A stretch of DNA of 64,000 bases from Brachionus rotundiformis (lineage: Eukaryota; Rotifera; Eurotatoria; Ploima; Brachionidae). The notes under the pieces were generated by a model. It was not told the DNA's origin. It was given only the letters and a program-made list of their open reading frames with translations, and ran no database searches. The position numbers and the translations under genes are program-made. Numbering within the stretch: the stretch's first letter is position 1; each line of letters starts with the position of its first letter. The DNA lies in assembly GCA_016802295.1 (NCBI GenBank), contig JAESIW010000137.1, positions 87,759 through 151,758 of the forward strand, given 5' to 3'. This document shows, piece after piece, positions 1 to 11,035 of the stretch.

Positions 1-59
1 TCATATAAAGTTAGCATGAAACTAATTTCATTTAAATTCAGCTAAATTTTATTTTTTAA

Positions 60-2702
60 ATGGGTTGCTGTAAGTCCAAAATAGTTCCTGAGCCAGAGCC
101 AGAGCCTGTGCGATTAAAAGATCAAAATGAGTTTAAAAAATCGGTTGATAATACAGATAAGTTAAAAAAAGATAATTTTCAAAAAGATCCAGATTTTAAA
201 AAGGTAGATGAACATGATCCAGAATTGGAAAAGGTAGATGAACATGATCCAGAATTGGAAAAGGTAGATGAACATGATCCAGAATTGGAAAAGGTAGATG
301 AACATGATCCAGAATTAGAAAAAGTAAAAAAAAAAGATGATGATGATAGGGCGGAAATAAATGCTTGGATCGGGAGAATAGACTTTTTGTCCAGTAGAAA
401 AGAGCTCGAATTGTATGCCTTGGCAAATGACAGAAGTTTTTTTAAGACAAAAGAAGATTTTGCAAATTATATTGACAATGGTCCAGCAATGAATGACTTG
501 GAAAAATATTGGATGATATTTTTGTGGATTACTGAGAATATTAGTTACAATACAATTGGTTATAATAGTGGAAATCTTGGAAAAAACGATGCTGATTCTG
601 TTTTTAGAACTGGTTTGGCAGTTTGTGAGGGCTTTTCAACTTTGTACAGTGCTATTTGTGCATCGATTGGACTTTATTGCGCAAGGATATCAGGATATGC
701 CAAAGGGGTAGGCTATAAAATAGGTGACACATTCAACTGTACGAACCATGCTTGGAACGTAATAAAAGTCCAAGGAGTTGATTACTATGCTGATTCGACA
801 TGGTCTGCTCGCCGTAACAACCTTGACAATCAAGTAAAAGATAGAAATTTGTATTGGTTCATGACTCCGCCAAACATTTTTCTGGAATCACATTTTTCTC
901 CTGAATTTAAGCTTCATCGAAATTGTACCAAAGAAGAGTTTGAAAAAATGCACTTCTATGAATTGCTTTACCATATTTATGGATTCAAGTGTAGCCAAGT
1001 AGATGGGTCATATGTTAGTATGACCAGTGATCCATTTTGTCTTGAGCTCACCAGCATCGAAGACTGTCAACTGCTGGTTGAGCTTGAAGATTCGAAAACT
1101 GAAATTAAAATAAACGATGCAGTCCTTATTCAGAAAGATTTTTATTTATCTCTTTTTAGATACTGTTTAATTATTTCCACAAAAACTAATAGTAATAAAT
1201 TTAATTTGAAAATATATGGAAAAAATAAAAATTCAAAATCGCAAAGTTTCAGCTTTTTGACTCGCTTTTTGGTCAATTATCCAAGTAAAAACCAAATAGT
1301 TGGCAAACAAGAGCTTGAGAAATTGATTCCGGCCTATAATTTGGCATTTTTGGACAACAAAATCAAACTCTTGTCACATAAAAGAATGCTGATTCCACTT
1401 GAATATGACAAATTGGTAATGGAATTTGATGTAGACCGATCTATTGAGCTTTTATTCTCTTTGAAATATTCAGATACCAAACAAATAAAACCAGATTCCA
1501 TAATTGTGCAGAAGGAAATTTTGCCTAGTAAAACTAGATATTGTTTAATTATATTTGCCAATGATAATGGTGAAAATTATACTCTGCAGCTCTTTGCCAA
1601 GGATTCTGATACAAATCAGGTAACTTTTAGTATGGTTACTGAATTTAGTTTGGTATCTGATAAAAAAGTTTTGCCAATTAGCATAAAAGAGCTTGAGAAA
1701 TTGATTCCGGCCTATAATTTGGCATTTTTGGACAACAAAATCAAACTCTTGTCACATAAAAGAATGCTGATTCCACTTGAATATGACAAATTGGTAATGG
1801 AATTTGATGTAGACCGATCTATTGAGCTTTTATTCTCTTTGAAATATTCAGATACCAAACAAATAAAACCAGATTCCATAATTGTGCAGAAGGAAATTTT
1901 GACTAGTAAAACTAGGTATTGTTTAATTATATTTGCCAATGATAATGGTGAAAATTATACTCTGCAGCTCTTTGCCAAGGATTCTGATACAAATCAGGTA
2001 ACTTCTAGTATGGTTACTGAATTTAGTTTGGTATCTGATAAAAAAGTTTTGCCAATGAGCATAAAAGAGCTTGAGAAATTGATTCCGGCCTATAATTTGG
2101 CATTTTTGGACAACAAAATCAAACTCTTGTCACATAAAAGCATGCTTATTTTAAATGATGGTAATTTATTGGCAATGGAATTCGAAGTTGCCGAACAAAT
2201 TCAAATGATGGCCAATTTAAAATGTAATGGTGAAAAGATAGATAATGCTACTTTGACCATGAAGAACCCAATTAATTCTCATACTTTAATTTATGTTACA
2301 TTTCCTAGAGGTAATCAAATGTATGATTTATTGGTGTATTCTAATAATCAAACGAGCCATCTTTACTATGAATTTGCTAAATTTAACATATTAAAATCTG
2401 GTCCTATGGAAAAGATCACTTTTTTGACCAATTATTCTTCCCGATATCCATACTTCATTTACGAGCCAATCTTTTTAAATCTAAAGATTGGTACCACATA
2501 CAAATTTAAATACTATATCGAGAAAGCAATTACAGTGTTTTTTACTCTTAACAAAAAAGAAATTTACATTGATGTAAGCGAAGATTTTCCAAATGTCTAC
2601 GAAATAGAATATAAGCCAGAATCAGCTGGAGACCTGTTTTTATGTGCCAAATATGAATTCGGAAGCAGTTATTCATATTTATGCAAATATGTGGTCAATT
2701 AA
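60..2702 (+). CDS. KY/hillarin-like transglutaminase-core protein, lipid-anchored
   Basis: Single-exon 880-aa protein. The N-terminus MGCC is a typical N-myristoylation plus palmitoylation signal (Gly2, Cys3, Cys4), which suggests membrane anchoring. Residues 49-88 are four copies of a charged decapeptide (DEHDPELEKV) encoded by a 30-bp tandem repeat. A transglutaminase/KY-peptidase-like core follows at about 100-290, with the expected triad Cys189 (VCEGFS), His230 (NHAWN) and Asp245 (YADSTW). The rest is made of KY-type C-terminal beta modules. One 126-aa module is present twice almost unchanged, and its first ~25 residues recur a third time. The family (kyphoscoliosis peptidase, hillarin) acts at the cytoskeleton; that role here is inference. 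The start is the first ATG, with a TATA-like catataaag about 50 bp upstream and AATAAA just after the stop. An intronless gene of this size is unusual beside its neighbours. Confidence 0.85.
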   Translation: MGCCKSKIVPEPEPEPVRLKDQNEFKKSVDNTDKLKKDNFQKDPDFKKVDEHDPELEKVDEHDPELEKVDEHDPELEKVDEHDPELEKVKKKDDDDRAEINAWIGRIDFLSSRKELELYALANDRSFFKTKEDFANYIDNGPAMNDLEKYWMIFLWITENISYNTIGYNSGNLGKNDADSVFRTGLAVCEGFSTLYSAICASIGLYCARISGYAKGVGYKIGDTFNCTNHAWNVIKVQGVDYYADSTWSARRNNLDNQVKDRNLYWFMTPPNIFLESHFSPEFKLHRNCTKEEFEKMHFYELLYHIYGFKCSQVDGSYVSMTSDPFCLELTSIEDCQLLVELEDSKTEIKINDAVLIQKDFYLSLFRYCLIISTKTNSNKFNLKIYGKNKNSKSQSFSFLTRFLVNYPSKNQIVGKQELEKLIPAYNLAFLDNKIKLLSHKRMLIPLEYDKLVMEFDVDRSIELLFSLKYSDTKQIKPDSIIVQKEILPSKTRYCLIIFANDNGENYTLQLFAKDSDTNQVTFSMVTEFSLVSDKKVLPISIKELEKLIPAYNLAFLDNKIKLLSHKRMLIPLEYDKLVMEFDVDRSIELLFSLKYSDTKQIKPDSIIVQKEILTSKTRYCLIIFANDNGENYTLQLFAKDSDTNQVTSSMVTEFSLVSDKKVLPMSIKELEKLIPAYNLAFLDNKIKLLSHKSMLILNDGNLLAMEFEVAEQIQMMANLKCNGEKIDNATLTMKNPINSHTLIYVTFPRGNQMYDLLVYSNNQTSHLYYEFAKFNILKSGPMEKITFLTNYSSRYPYFIYEPIFLNLKIGTTYKFKYYIEKAITVFFTLNKKEIYIDVSEDFPNVYEIEYKPESAGDLFLCAKYEFGSSYSYLCKYVVN
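196..315 (+). repeat. 30-bp coding tandem repeat, 4 copies
   Basis: Four nearly identical 30-bp units, each encoding DEHDPELEKV, lie in the N-terminal linker of the KY-like protein. They keep the reading frame and add strongly charged, probably disordered sequence. Confidence 0.9.
1311..2144 (+). repeat. 378-bp coding tandem duplication in the KY-like gene
   Basis: Two adjacent 378-bp units (starting at 1311 and 1689) differ at only a handful of positions. A third copy starting at 2067 keeps only about the first 75 bp before diverging. The period equals 126 codons, so the frame is preserved. The near-identity points to recent unequal exchange or ongoing conversion. Confidence 0.9.
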
Positions 2703-2835
2703 AATGGATTTTTTTGCATAAAAATTAAATAAAATTTTTTTTAATTATTAAATTCCAAATCATCTTTTGATTTATTCTACACCAACCTTTACCATCACCA
2801 TCTGTCCATGCTTGGAATACATACTGTTTTCATTA

Positions 2836-3042
2836 TTAGTCTTTTTTCATGATCCATTGGCCGATTTGTTCGGAATAATTTCTTCCATATTGTCCAGTGT
2901 TGGTCAATGTTATTTTCTTAATGACTTGAATATTAAGATCCGGTGTGACAAATATTAATTTTTTCTGTCTTACTTGGACATTACCATGCTGGTCGAAGTC
3001 AAACAAGTATCTTTTTGATTTGGCCAGTCTCTCTATTGTTGG
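2836..3042 (-). other. Orphan coding-like terminal exon
   Basis: A 68-codon open stretch on the minus strand has no early Met. It begins right after a splice-acceptor-like tttaaag and ends in a stop at 2836. Its composition looks coding, with segments such as RYLFDFDQHGNVQVRQ and TLTNTGQYGRNYSEQ. No plausible upstream exon was found before the transposon at 3238. It could be the last exon of a gene cut by that insertion, or a gene fragment. The family is not recognised. The rest of 2703-3237 holds nothing recognisable. Confidence 0.35.
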
Positions 3043-3237
3043 CTTTAAATTCCAAATTATTTACTGATTTTTATCAAATTAGCTTTTAAATACTTAATTT
3101 TCATACTCTGGTTTTGGACCAAAGATCGCATGGATTCTTATTTTTTTAGTAAATATCTAAATTTGGTCAAAAGAAAATTGACAGTTTGACCAAACTTTAA
3201 TAAATAGTAAATGGTATCAAAAAATATCAAAAATAAA

Positions 3238-4114
3238 GGCATATATTTTTTCTAGTAGCTAATTTATTTTTTTTCATAGCTAAAATATTCGAAAAAGTAG
3301 AAAAAATACTTTATTAATAGCAAAAAAATATACAAGAAAAAATTTAATTTTTTAACTTTTTTCGACCGCTTCTGGGCGCTTAGTTTTAGAAAAAAAATGG
3401 GACCTCTAGGACGCTTTGATGGTTTGGCTTGATTTGCTAAATCATTTAATGCTGGTTGACTGTAATTTGTTTCAGTATTTGCTGTACCGGCGGTTGCTTG
3501 TTCTGACGTTGTAGGTCTATTAAACAATTTCGGATTTAAAGGGCCAGCTGAGTTTCTTTCAAGAGCAGAAGAGGTCTACCCCTTTTTGCGTTTTGTTCAA
3601 TAGCCAAATCTTTAGCTGGAAACTTGTCAAACTCGGACAATTCGTAACTGATGCCGATTACATGTTTGCAGATGTAGTGTTTTTTGAATATTGACAAGAA
3701 CGTTTGCTCAATTCCCATACTAGTTCATTAATTTCTATGATCTTGTATGAATTGTTCCATAACACATATTATTGAAATGTAGACCAAGGACCAGTTGAGT
3801 TCAAATAGTTTCTACAACCTTCTTTAGTTGCTTCATAATCAACTTTTGTTGACGATACCATATATACAACTCTATTATTGTGTCTAAGCTTAACAATGCG
3901 CTTGTTTTGTTTAACTATTAATAAGTGATTTTTATCACTGTGACATGTTGACAATTTATTTAAATTAGATCTCAAAATCATTATTAAAAAGTTGCTACAT
4001 CAAAAAATAGATTAGCTATTATATGAAATAATTTAGCTACTGAAAAAAATATTTTTTTTTATTTCAATTAGCTATTTTGAAAAGTAAATTAGCTACTCGA
4101 GAAAATATATGCCA
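3238..4114 (-). mobile_element. Degenerate MULE-type DNA transposon, copy 1
   Basis: Both ends carry inverted repeats of about 29 bp: the left begins ggcatatattttttctag and the right, read on the other strand, begins ggcatatattttctcgag. Inside, on the minus strand, are pieces of a transposase C-terminus: a segment ending STGPWSTFQ (3769-3981), a decayed SWIM zinc-finger half (YICKHVIGI, about 3640-3690) and AT-hook-like KRGRP. These are split by stops and shifts, so the element is dead. MULE transposases commonly carry a SWIM finger. No exact target duplication is visible at this copy. A shorter relative lies at 40506-41202. Confidence 0.7.
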
Positions 4115-4266
4115 TAAAATAAAATATAAAAAGATAATTGAGAATTAATTAAAATGTTGCCAATCTTTTAATTATAAAGAGCCATAGAATAATCAAAACC
4201 AAAACAAATTTTTTAAAATAAAATTTATTAAATTAATGAACTAATTTTAAAATTATAAAATTAAGT

Positions 4267-7200
4267 TTATTTTTGCACTCCAAAAAAATAATTTTCAAAA
4301 TCATTTTCTTTGTTTGCCACCCAGAAAACATTATTCAGCACAATGTCAGTTATTTGGTCAACCACATCGGAATTATCAAAAATGTAAACATCAGAGAAGA
4401 ACAGCAGCACCTTTTAAATAGATTATTTGAATTAATCAATATTAATTAATTTAAATACCTCTTCAAACAAAAATAAATTGTCAAAACTATCGGTGATAAG
4501 TTTGGCAGATTGAGCAATCGATCTTGGGTCGTTTGTCTCAAAAGCCAAATAGTACCAGTACTCTCTGACAAAATACCATGCAAAATATCTGCCATTTGCA
4601 TTTTGACCAACTGCATTCAGCACTCTGGTATAGTCGTCAATCTTGATCACATTGCCATCCTCAAGCAGCTGCATCAGATACAAATCAAGCAAGAAAGCGT
4701 GTCTTGAGTTGCCCAAAGCGTCCAAGCTAATCTCGCGCTCAATGGCATTATTGGTCAACTCGGCAAATGTAAAAACTCTGATCCAGTCAAATATATCATA
4801 GGTGTTTTGGAGATGATATTTGTAGACAATGGCCCGATAGTTGCCATGAACACTTAAACAAAAATTTTAACTTTAAAGTTTCCAAGATGGCAGGCTTAAT
4901 TACGGATTTAAATTTTGATTGTTGGCCGTAAAAATAAAGTATTCTTCAGGTATGGATTCAAAAAGCTCTGTTGCTTTGTTTAGACAGACCTCTTCTTGCA
5001 TTCTGCATTGAAATTCAGCCAATTCTGCCTTTAATAGACGCAGCAAGTCGTTGCCAAGATCATCCCAAATGTCCAGACCCAAACGATTAGCCACAGTTCT
5101 AATCATCTCACCAATATAGCCCTTGATAACATTTTTTTATAAATAAAATCATACAAATAATAATTTTTTTTCTACTTTTAAGTTTTTGAAAGAAGATCTG
5201 TGCTCAATTATGTTTGCCACTTTGTTAATGTGCCAGATGAAAACTCGGAAAGGGTTCTCATCTGTTTCGATGTCTGTCAAATAGTTTCCGAACAAGTTGG
5301 GTATGGAATAGGACTTGACGCCCAAAAAGGCCAATTCAAATGCATTGTGTATTAGATTCATGCGGTCACCAATGGAAAATGTCTGACCATAAGAATCAAT
5401 TAGTTAATTATATTATTATTTTTAGATTTTTTTTTGGTACTAACAGTTCTGTTCTTCAGGAGAATTGATTCAAATTTTTCAAATAGTTCATTTGTGTAGT
5501 CAGTTACATAAAAGCCTTTAAAGTCGGTATTACACTTGACCCAGGTGTATTCTCGGTCCAGAGGAAAAAACTCTTTAATTGTAAATATTATAAATATTAA
5601 GTCCAATAAAACAAAAATTTATACAACTAGTTATATATGATAATGATAAAAATGGGTTTTATATTATTATCTTTTAAATTAAAGAGTTGAGATTAGAAAA
5701 GAAGTCTATGGTCAAATTTAAGTGGTCATGCAAGTGATTTGGGTTTCAGGACCCATTTCTTATTAGATAAATATTTTTTTTTATGTTAAGTCTTGAATCA
5801 CAAGGCTCTATTAGATAATCCACTATTGGACCAAATGTAAGCTCAAAGTCTAGTGTAGTGCCTTTGTATTCAAATTCATCAAGATCATGCAATATGATTT
5901 CATTTTCCATTTGAAAAGCAATTGTTCAACTTATTTTAGATATCTGTTACCCAACAGCCATGTTTACAAGACTAACTAATAATTTTTAGCTTGCATCTTT
6001 CAGTCTATATCTTTAATTCATTAGTTTTTTCATGCACGATTTAAATTCTTCTCATATTCTTTATAATATTCCCATAAGCCAGTTTAGTTATTGAATCAAG
6101 ATGTCGTTAGAAAACTAAAAGTCCTAAGAACCCTTTTAAATAATAGTTTGGATTTTGCAATTTAAACAATAAAGAAATTATACAAAACAATTCAATATTT
6201 TTATTCAAGTCCCTATTGAGCCAAAAGATTCATTTAGACCAAAGATCGCAAGTGTATGGCTAGCTATAAATAATAAAGTTAAAGTTATGAAGAGAATATT
6301 GGCATGGTGTTTTATTTCTTTTTTATATGTAATTTATGAAAATGTTAAAAAATGGTGTACTAATTAGTGGTCTTTGTGGAAACCGTGCTTTTACTGGATA
6401 TTCATATCTTACATGCCCATTTACCTTTATTATAAAAGATCTTGATCTTCAACAAACTCCAAAACAGTAAACAGAGCTCCTAATAATCTTTTAACTATTA
6501 AGCTTATTATTATTCATTTATAAATTTTAGCTCATTCAAACTACTTTAAATATCCTGTAAATGTAAAGCTTTTTCAAATTAACTTGATTAATTTTTTGTA
6601 AAAATTCGCTTTAAAAGGAGGAGATATTGACTCTATGCTGAAGGAGTAAGCTTTTTGGACGAATCCAGGGGGCATCTCTAAAATATATTTTTAATAATAA
6701 TAATAAAAGATCTTGAATGAAGAAATGATCTAATCCAGTTAGTAAGGTAAGGATGAAGTTAAGATACAAGTCAGCTTTTGTTTAATAAAATAAAATGTAA
6801 ACAGCAATATAAATCTATTTCATTAGCTGAACCTTATCCGAGTATTTACAGTTGGAAAAAAAATTAAACCTCTATTAATTAACAACTAATGAACTTGGAT
6901 TTACCAGATTAACCTTTTGGTCCAAACTTTTTTACTTAACGTCAAAGCATGGTAAAGCTTTATTAGGATTGATAAAAAAGTAGCATTGAAAACTATAAAA
7001 ATTGACTTTAAGACTAGAGGTGCTTTTAAGGAAATGCGTGGTACGTATTGATTAGTGAACAAGTTAGCTGGTAGATTGGATAAAAAATTTACCATCAATA
7101 TAATAATATTTTTTAATTAGTCCTGAAATTAGGTAAAAATCTTACCTTCAGTTTGTGTTAATAAATGGTTGAATGGAAGAATATTTCCAGCAAGGTCGTC

Positions 7201-10200
7201 ACCTGCTTGACCTCCAGCTCTGCATTGCAAATAAATGTTCCATTTGAGTCCTTCGACACCATCTTCATCAATCTCGGAGAGCAAAAATCTATCCTGAACA
7301 AATCTGACCCTATTCTGACCATTCGAGTTATCAAGCAATACTGCAACTTCTGGATAGTTTTTTTGTATCAACCATGGCTCAATTAGCTCTTTGGCAGTGA
7401 TAGCCAACTGAGCTGGCTAAAATCAAAAAAATTACCAAAACCAAAAAAAATATCCGATCTATTACCAATGTGAATGAATTGTAGAAGTCATTTGATGTTA
7501 CAGTACCAAATGGTTTTGATTGTAAATATTTCTTTTATAAAATAAACTTGACTTATTTTTTGGCCCAAAAAGAGATAATTTTACTTTCAAGCCATCAAAA
7601 AGTTGACTTTCCTGAACAACTGATTCGAGCATGCGAATTACAGCAGCTCCTTTGTTGTAGATAAATTGGTCAAAGGCTCTTCTTAAATCCGACTGAGACT
7701 CTATGCTCATAATAATTGGTCTTGAGGTAGCATAGCCATCGTCCCACATGGCAGGGATCATTCTATCAACAACAAACTGATTGTCCTTTGGAAAAATAAA
7801 TTATGCTTTTAGCCTTTCAATTTTTTTATTTTAAGATATAGAGTAAATTAATATTTAATAAATTATTAACAAATAATAGTTAGATAAATAATAGAAATTA
7901 TTATTATTTACAAGACACATTTTTGGAAAAGTTTGGAAGAGAAAAAAAAATTAAAGGTTCTTTGGATCTAAAGATTGGACAAGATCATGTCACGATCGTC
8001 ATGACTAGACTCTTGTCAGTTTGTTAATACTTAAAATTCCAATAAATTATTAAAAACTAAACCAGTAATTTTAATTATTTTCTAAAAGAAATTAAAGTAG
8101 GCACCATAACTTAGGCACATTTACGATATCTTTAATTAACCAATATCTGTTCAAGCGATTCTTACTATTAACTTTAGATATCATCACTGAGGCATTGAAT
8201 AGAGGATTCAGTGCTGTGATAGTTTTCTTAGATTTTGCAAAGGCATTTGATCGCGTCTCGCATAAGTTACTTAAGATCAAGTTAAAGAGTTATGGATTTA
8301 CGGGTAAGCTTTTGGGGTGGCTAGAAAATTTTCTACAAGATAGAAAACAGAGAGCAGTGATAGGTCAGTATGAATCTGATTGGGTTGATGTGCTAAGTGG
8401 GGTTCCACAAGGTTCAGTACTTGGTCCTTTACTTTTTTTGATCTTCATAAATTATTTACTAGAGATAGTAAGTCATTTTTGTAAGCTGTTTGCGGATGAC
8501 AGCAAATTGATTAGTGTCATTAGAAATACTGGTGATCAAATGCTAATTCAAGATGGTTGAGTGGTCGAAGCGCTGGAGTATGGAGTTCAATGAGTCCAAT
8601 TGTAAAGTAAAGCATATGGGCAACTCAAAGATTGCCAGGCAAGAAATCTCAATGTTAAATGCAAATGATATCAGAGTTGGATTAGCTGAGACTACTACTG
8701 AGCGCGATCTTGGTGTAATGGTGAATAACAATTTCGAATGGAATGATCAAATTGATAGTTGTGTTACAAAAGCTAATAACATGCTTGGTATGCTTAAGAA
8801 ATCACTTGAGTATTGGGATGCTCAATCTTTTTTGCAACTTTACAAAACATATGTTAGACCTCATCTTGAATACTGTGTGCCTGCTTGGAATCCTTATTTA
8901 AAAAAGGATATATTTCGACTAGAACAAGTACAAAGACGAGCAACGAAACTTGTTCCACAGATAAGAAGTTTGAATTATGAGGCAAGGTTAGCTAATTTAG
9001 GATTGGAAACTCTAAAAGAAAGGCGAGAGCGTGGAGATCTTATTCAATTTTATAAAATTTAAAACAAATATAATCATGTCAATTGGCATTATGATGCGGA
9101 ACTTATGAGTTCAGTAAATAACGAAGGACCAAGTGGAGGAGTAAGAGGAGCAAAGCATCGTATTCGCTCTCAGCTAACAAAATGTGAAGCAAGCTAACAA
9201 AACGTAACTTTCTATCTAATCGAGTAGTGAACAAATGGAATTTGTTGCCAGCGTTCACAGCAAGTTCGGTTAACCAGTTCAAAAACAGACTGGATGATGT
9301 CAGTAGAAAAAATAAAAAATGAAAAGTCTACTATAGCGGGACTACTATAGTCTTCCTGCTTTGTCATTTTAGATTAACTAAACTGACCGTAGAATATAAA
9401 CTATTATTATTATATTATTACTATAATAATGATAGAATAGATAAAAAGCATTAAAACAAGATATTTATTTTCTTACAATATCATAGGAAGTGTCCAACGA
9501 ACCAACTGCTTTGTACTGGAAAAAAATGGCCAAAGCTTCGTTTAACCAGAACTCATCCCACCATTCACAAGTGACATAATTGCCAAACCACTTTGTGTTT
9601 TAAAATTAAACAAAAAATAAACAACTAATTTTTAATTTTACATAATGAGCCAGCTCTTTGGCAATTATTTCGGCAACTCTGAATTTGTCAGCAACTGAAT
9701 TGTATCCATCATTATAGAACAAGTAGTCTTCATGAAAAGCATTAAGACCCCATGATGGAGATGACTTTTGCGGATAGCCTGGCAAACCAATTAGGTTTAT
9801 TTTTTCCGGAATGGCTTCCTCAATTCCCAAATTGTTTTTGTAATAAGTAAGCACTTTAGCGGCTATATCAAGAGGAAAATCGACAAGATTATTTTGAAAG
9901 GCTGACTTTCGACCATGTAATCTGATCTCAATATTGTCAACCATGATTGGTTTTGAGTCAAAGTCGTCAGGAACAATAGCCCAGGCAAGAATATTAACAC
10001 TCATTTTAAAAGTTTTTGAAAATGTGGTCCTTTTTTTGGTAACACCATCTTCTTCAAAGTCTACAGTTCCTAAAGATTCAGAATTGGAAACAGCTATGGA
10101 ACGTGCTGGATGTTCAATGGTCAATTCGTAAGTAGATTTAAATCCAGGCTCGTCAAAACAAGGTCTTTTTTGAATAAAAATTTATTCTCTTAAAATTTTT

Positions 10201-11035
10201 TTATTTCTTGTTTAACTTACATGGCTGATCTGGCAAGGTTTGGAAAAAATCTAGTTGCCAAAAGAGAACGAGATTCTTCGTTCTCCAAATAATCGGCTTT
10301 ATAAAAGCCGATAAAAGAGGTGATTGAATTAAAGAATACTTTCAATTTGTATTCACCAGGCTGGAGAGGATTCTGAGTGACAAATTCAAACAAATCGTTT
10401 GGTAGATAATTTTGGCTCTGTACAGTTATGACCTGGTTGTTGGACGTCTGTAAAACAGTCAGTTCTGTTTGTATATTGATACCAATGCCGACATGAGTCT
10501 CTATTCTATTTGTTTCTTCTTTAATGTCCAGTGTAAATTCTACTTCTCCATAATAGCGAGTCCATTGATTTTTCGATCCGTTTACCAATGTTCTTGGTGC
10601 ATACGGATCGAAATCGGCCTTGATCAATAATTTTATGTTTGATGGCTGAATAAATTTTGGCAAACGCAGAAGTGAATTATCTGGTGTTGTTTCTAGTGTT
10701 GGACGATTAGTAGATGGTGGTAAAGAAGGTGTTGGTCTGCTAGTTATAGTTGTAGTAGACATTGTAGCAGGTCTAGTTGTAGTTGTAGCTGGCATAGCAG
10801 TAGATGTAGCTGGTATAGTAGTAGTTGTAGTGGGCATAGCAGTAGATGTAGCTGGTATAGTAGTAGTTGTAGTGGGCATAGGGGGAGTTGTAGCAGGCAT
10901 AGTGGTTGATTGAGGGATACAATTGTTGGGTCTTCCGACTAAACCCGATAGCAAGCCTATCGTGAGAATGACCAGTAAGCCGCCAGCTGTGCCACCGATT
11001 ACAGCAATCTTTGGCAAAAAAATTCCACTTGCCAT
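4267..11035 (-). CDS. M1 aminopeptidase N-like pseudopeptidase (aminopeptidase 1)
   Basis: Eleven exons on the minus strand: 11035-10221, 10164-9642, 9590-9477, 7785-7585, 7531-7466, 7416-7146, 5572-5445, 5382-5176, 5121-4904, 4852-4459, 4410-4267. Phases close exactly and give 1026 aa, the usual length for APN. It is a type II membrane protein: TM at about 7-30, then a Thr/Pro-rich stalk with PATST/TTTT repeats (~40-110), then the M1 ectodomain including PCFDEP. The zinc motif HEXXH is KELAH (441-445), so the first zinc His is Lys. The GAMEN equivalent is KSSPS, so the N-terminus-binding Glu is gone. Glu464 and Tyr527 remain. It is probably non-catalytic. Introns 3 (1.7 kb, with a LINE) and 6 (1.6 kb) are long. 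Head-to-head with aminopeptidase 2. Confidence 0.85.
5575..7145 (-). other. Long intron 6 of aminopeptidase 1
   Basis: A 1.57-kb AT-rich intron, far longer than the gene's other introns except intron 3. A 54-codon ATG-started frame at 5746-5910 (minus; includes TLDFELTFGPIVDYLIEP) looks coding-like but is not recognised. I see no transposon termini and no clear RNA gene. Confidence 0.5.
8090..9410 (+). mobile_element. 5'-truncated CR1/Jockey-like LINE inside intron 3 of aminopeptidase 1
   Basis: Reverse-transcriptase sequence lies antisense to the host gene. The first frame (8195-8560) has FLDFAKAFD, GVPQGSVLGPLL and FADD, the RT catalytic-site box. After a frameshift the second frame (8553-9062) carries the thumb/C-terminal part (YVRPHLEYCVPAWNP, EQVQRRATKLVP). 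Further stops follow to about 9340, then a TTA/ATT microsatellite. The 5' end is missing and both breaks kill it. The insertion accounts for most of the 1.7-kb intron. Family placement rests on motif style only. Confidence 0.85.

Noticed and set aside
196..426. Minus-strand frame across the KY-like gene repeats
   Set aside because: It is a shadow of the 30-bp coding repeat on the other strand.
7840..8090. Possible 5' end of the intronic LINE
   Set aside because: No readable RT or endonuclease sequence before about 8120; the 5' boundary cannot be fixed by eye.
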